Part shown: positions 13,779 through 14,449 of the stretch, one piece after another
Position numbering within the stretch: the stretch's first letter is position 1
How the letters are laid out: each line of letters starts with the position of its first letter
Source: an uncultured Clostridia bacterium
GTDB lineage: Bacteria > Bacillota > Clostridia > Christensenellales > Borkfalkiaceae
Direction: 5' to 3'
NCBI GenBank assembly: GCA_947177825.1
Contig: CAMWWA010000018.1
Location: 1-14,449 of the forward strand
Length of the DNA: 14,449 nt
Made by a program: the position numbers and the translations under genes
Notes under the pieces: generated by a model
The model's input: only the letters and a program-made list of their open reading frames with translations
What the model was told of the DNA's origin: nothing
The model's database searches: none

Positions 13779-14449
13779 AACTTAATACCAACCTTATCAA
13801 TGCGCTCGCGCATAATTTTCTTGTGCGCGTCCTCAAGCTCGGTGAGCGGTGCTCTCGGCACGCCCGCGTCCAGCCCAATCATATCGCAGCCCGCCTTTAC
13901 GGGAATGGGATTGACCTCGGTAAAGCACGCGTCGATAAGGGGAAGGATAGCGTCCTGCACGCGGTTGGCGCTTTCAAGGTCGCCCTTCGCAACGTACGTA
14001 TAAACTTCCTTGACCTGCTTAGGGGCAATGTTGCTGACAACCGAAATAATGCCCGCGCCGCCAATTGCCAGAATGGGCAGGTTGAGGTTGTCGTCGCCCG
14101 AGTACACGTCGCAGTAGGGGCGCACCCTGCGCATTGTTTCGCAAATCTGTTCCATGTTTCCGCACGCTTCCTTAATGCCAGCCATATTGGGGATATGCGC
14201 AAGCTCTTCCGCCGTTGCGGGAAGGATATTCACGCCCGTACGCGGCGGCACGTTGTAAGCGATAACGGGTATTTTAACCGCGCCGCAAATCGCCTTGTAG
14301 TATTCGACTATGCCCTTTTGCGTGCACTTGTTGTAGTAGGGGGTAACGCACAAAAGTCCGTCCGCGCCCAGCTGTTCGGCAAGCTTGCTTGCCTCAACCG
14401 CCGTAGCGGTACAGTTGCTGCCCGAACCGAAAATGACCTTTGCGCGCCC
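13775..14449 (-). CDS. dapA: 4-hydroxy-tetrahydrodipicolinate synthase, N-terminus outside window
   Basis: 224 residues are visible; about 70 N-terminal residues are cut by the right edge. It condenses pyruvate and aspartate semialdehyde at the start of the diaminopimelate branch. Seen: GSGSNCT (near the edge, equivalent to the G(T/S)GSN(S/C)T motif), LLCVTPYYNK, then IAYNVPPRTG with the active-site Tyr, and NMAGIKEACG with the Schiff-base Lys. The frame is open to base 14449 in the upstream direction, so the visible first residue is not the start. It is upstream of dapB in the same operon. Confidence 0.96.
   Translation of the reverse strand, partial: GRAKVIFGSGSNCTATAVEASKLAEQLGADGLLCVTPYYNKCTQKGIVEYYKAICGAVKIPVIAYNVPPRTGVNILPATAEELAHIPNMAGIKEACGNMEQICETMRRVRPYCDVYSGDDNLNLPILAIGGAGIISVVSNIAPKQVKEVYTYVAKGDLESANRVQDAILPLIDACFTEVNPIPVKAGCDMIGLDAGVPRAPLTELEDAHKKIMRERIDKVGIKL

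Overview
The window looks like chromosome from an anaerobic low-to-mid GC Firmicute, most likely an uncultured Clostridia lineage. Evidence: a single-chain pyruvate:ferredoxin oxidoreductase, strong GGAGG ribosome binding sites with sigma-A type TTGACA/TATAAT promoters, an EcfA-EcfT-TruA block, and a DapA-DapB lysine/peptidoglycan pair. No tRNA, rRNA, CRISPR array or insertion sequence was seen.

Layout. (1) 1-2146, minus: the first 715 codons of nifJ, running off the left edge. It is preceded by a consensus promoter with a palindrome at the predicted transcription start. (2) 2311-6043: an accessory-looking cassette bracketed by two hairpins built from the same 10-base arm. On the minus strand a membrane-anchored XRE-type regulator is translationally coupled to a small secreted protein. 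On the plus strand run a secreted papain-like (C39-like) cysteine peptidase candidate, a membrane-anchored or lipoprotein-like protein with weak BspA-type features, and an exported HtrA-like serine protease. The divergent intergenic region holds five GTTTCA/TGAAAC half-sites. Base composition inside this cassette is mosaic, with an AT-rich core at about 3800-4790. (3) 6101-9652, plus: an operon of a fused double ATPase EcfA, the transmembrane coupling protein EcfT and tRNA pseudouridine synthase TruA, joined by short overlaps. (4) 9735-10658, plus: an unrecognised four-helix membrane protein with a Gly/Gln/Pro-rich tail, closed by a terminator. (5) 10702-13021, plus: mnmE followed by a lysR-type regulator, ending in a strong terminator that probably serves both strands. 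(6) 13032-14449, minus: dapB preceded by dapA, which is cut by the right edge; they overlap by ATGA.

Housekeeping functions (energy metabolism, vitamin or metal uptake, tRNA modification, lysine/diaminopimelate synthesis) surround the one region that is hard to explain, the 2345-6009 cassette. My best reading is a surface-directed module with its own membrane-bound regulator and two exported proteases of different catalytic type. Its function is not evident from the sequence and the proposal that it forms one system is inference.
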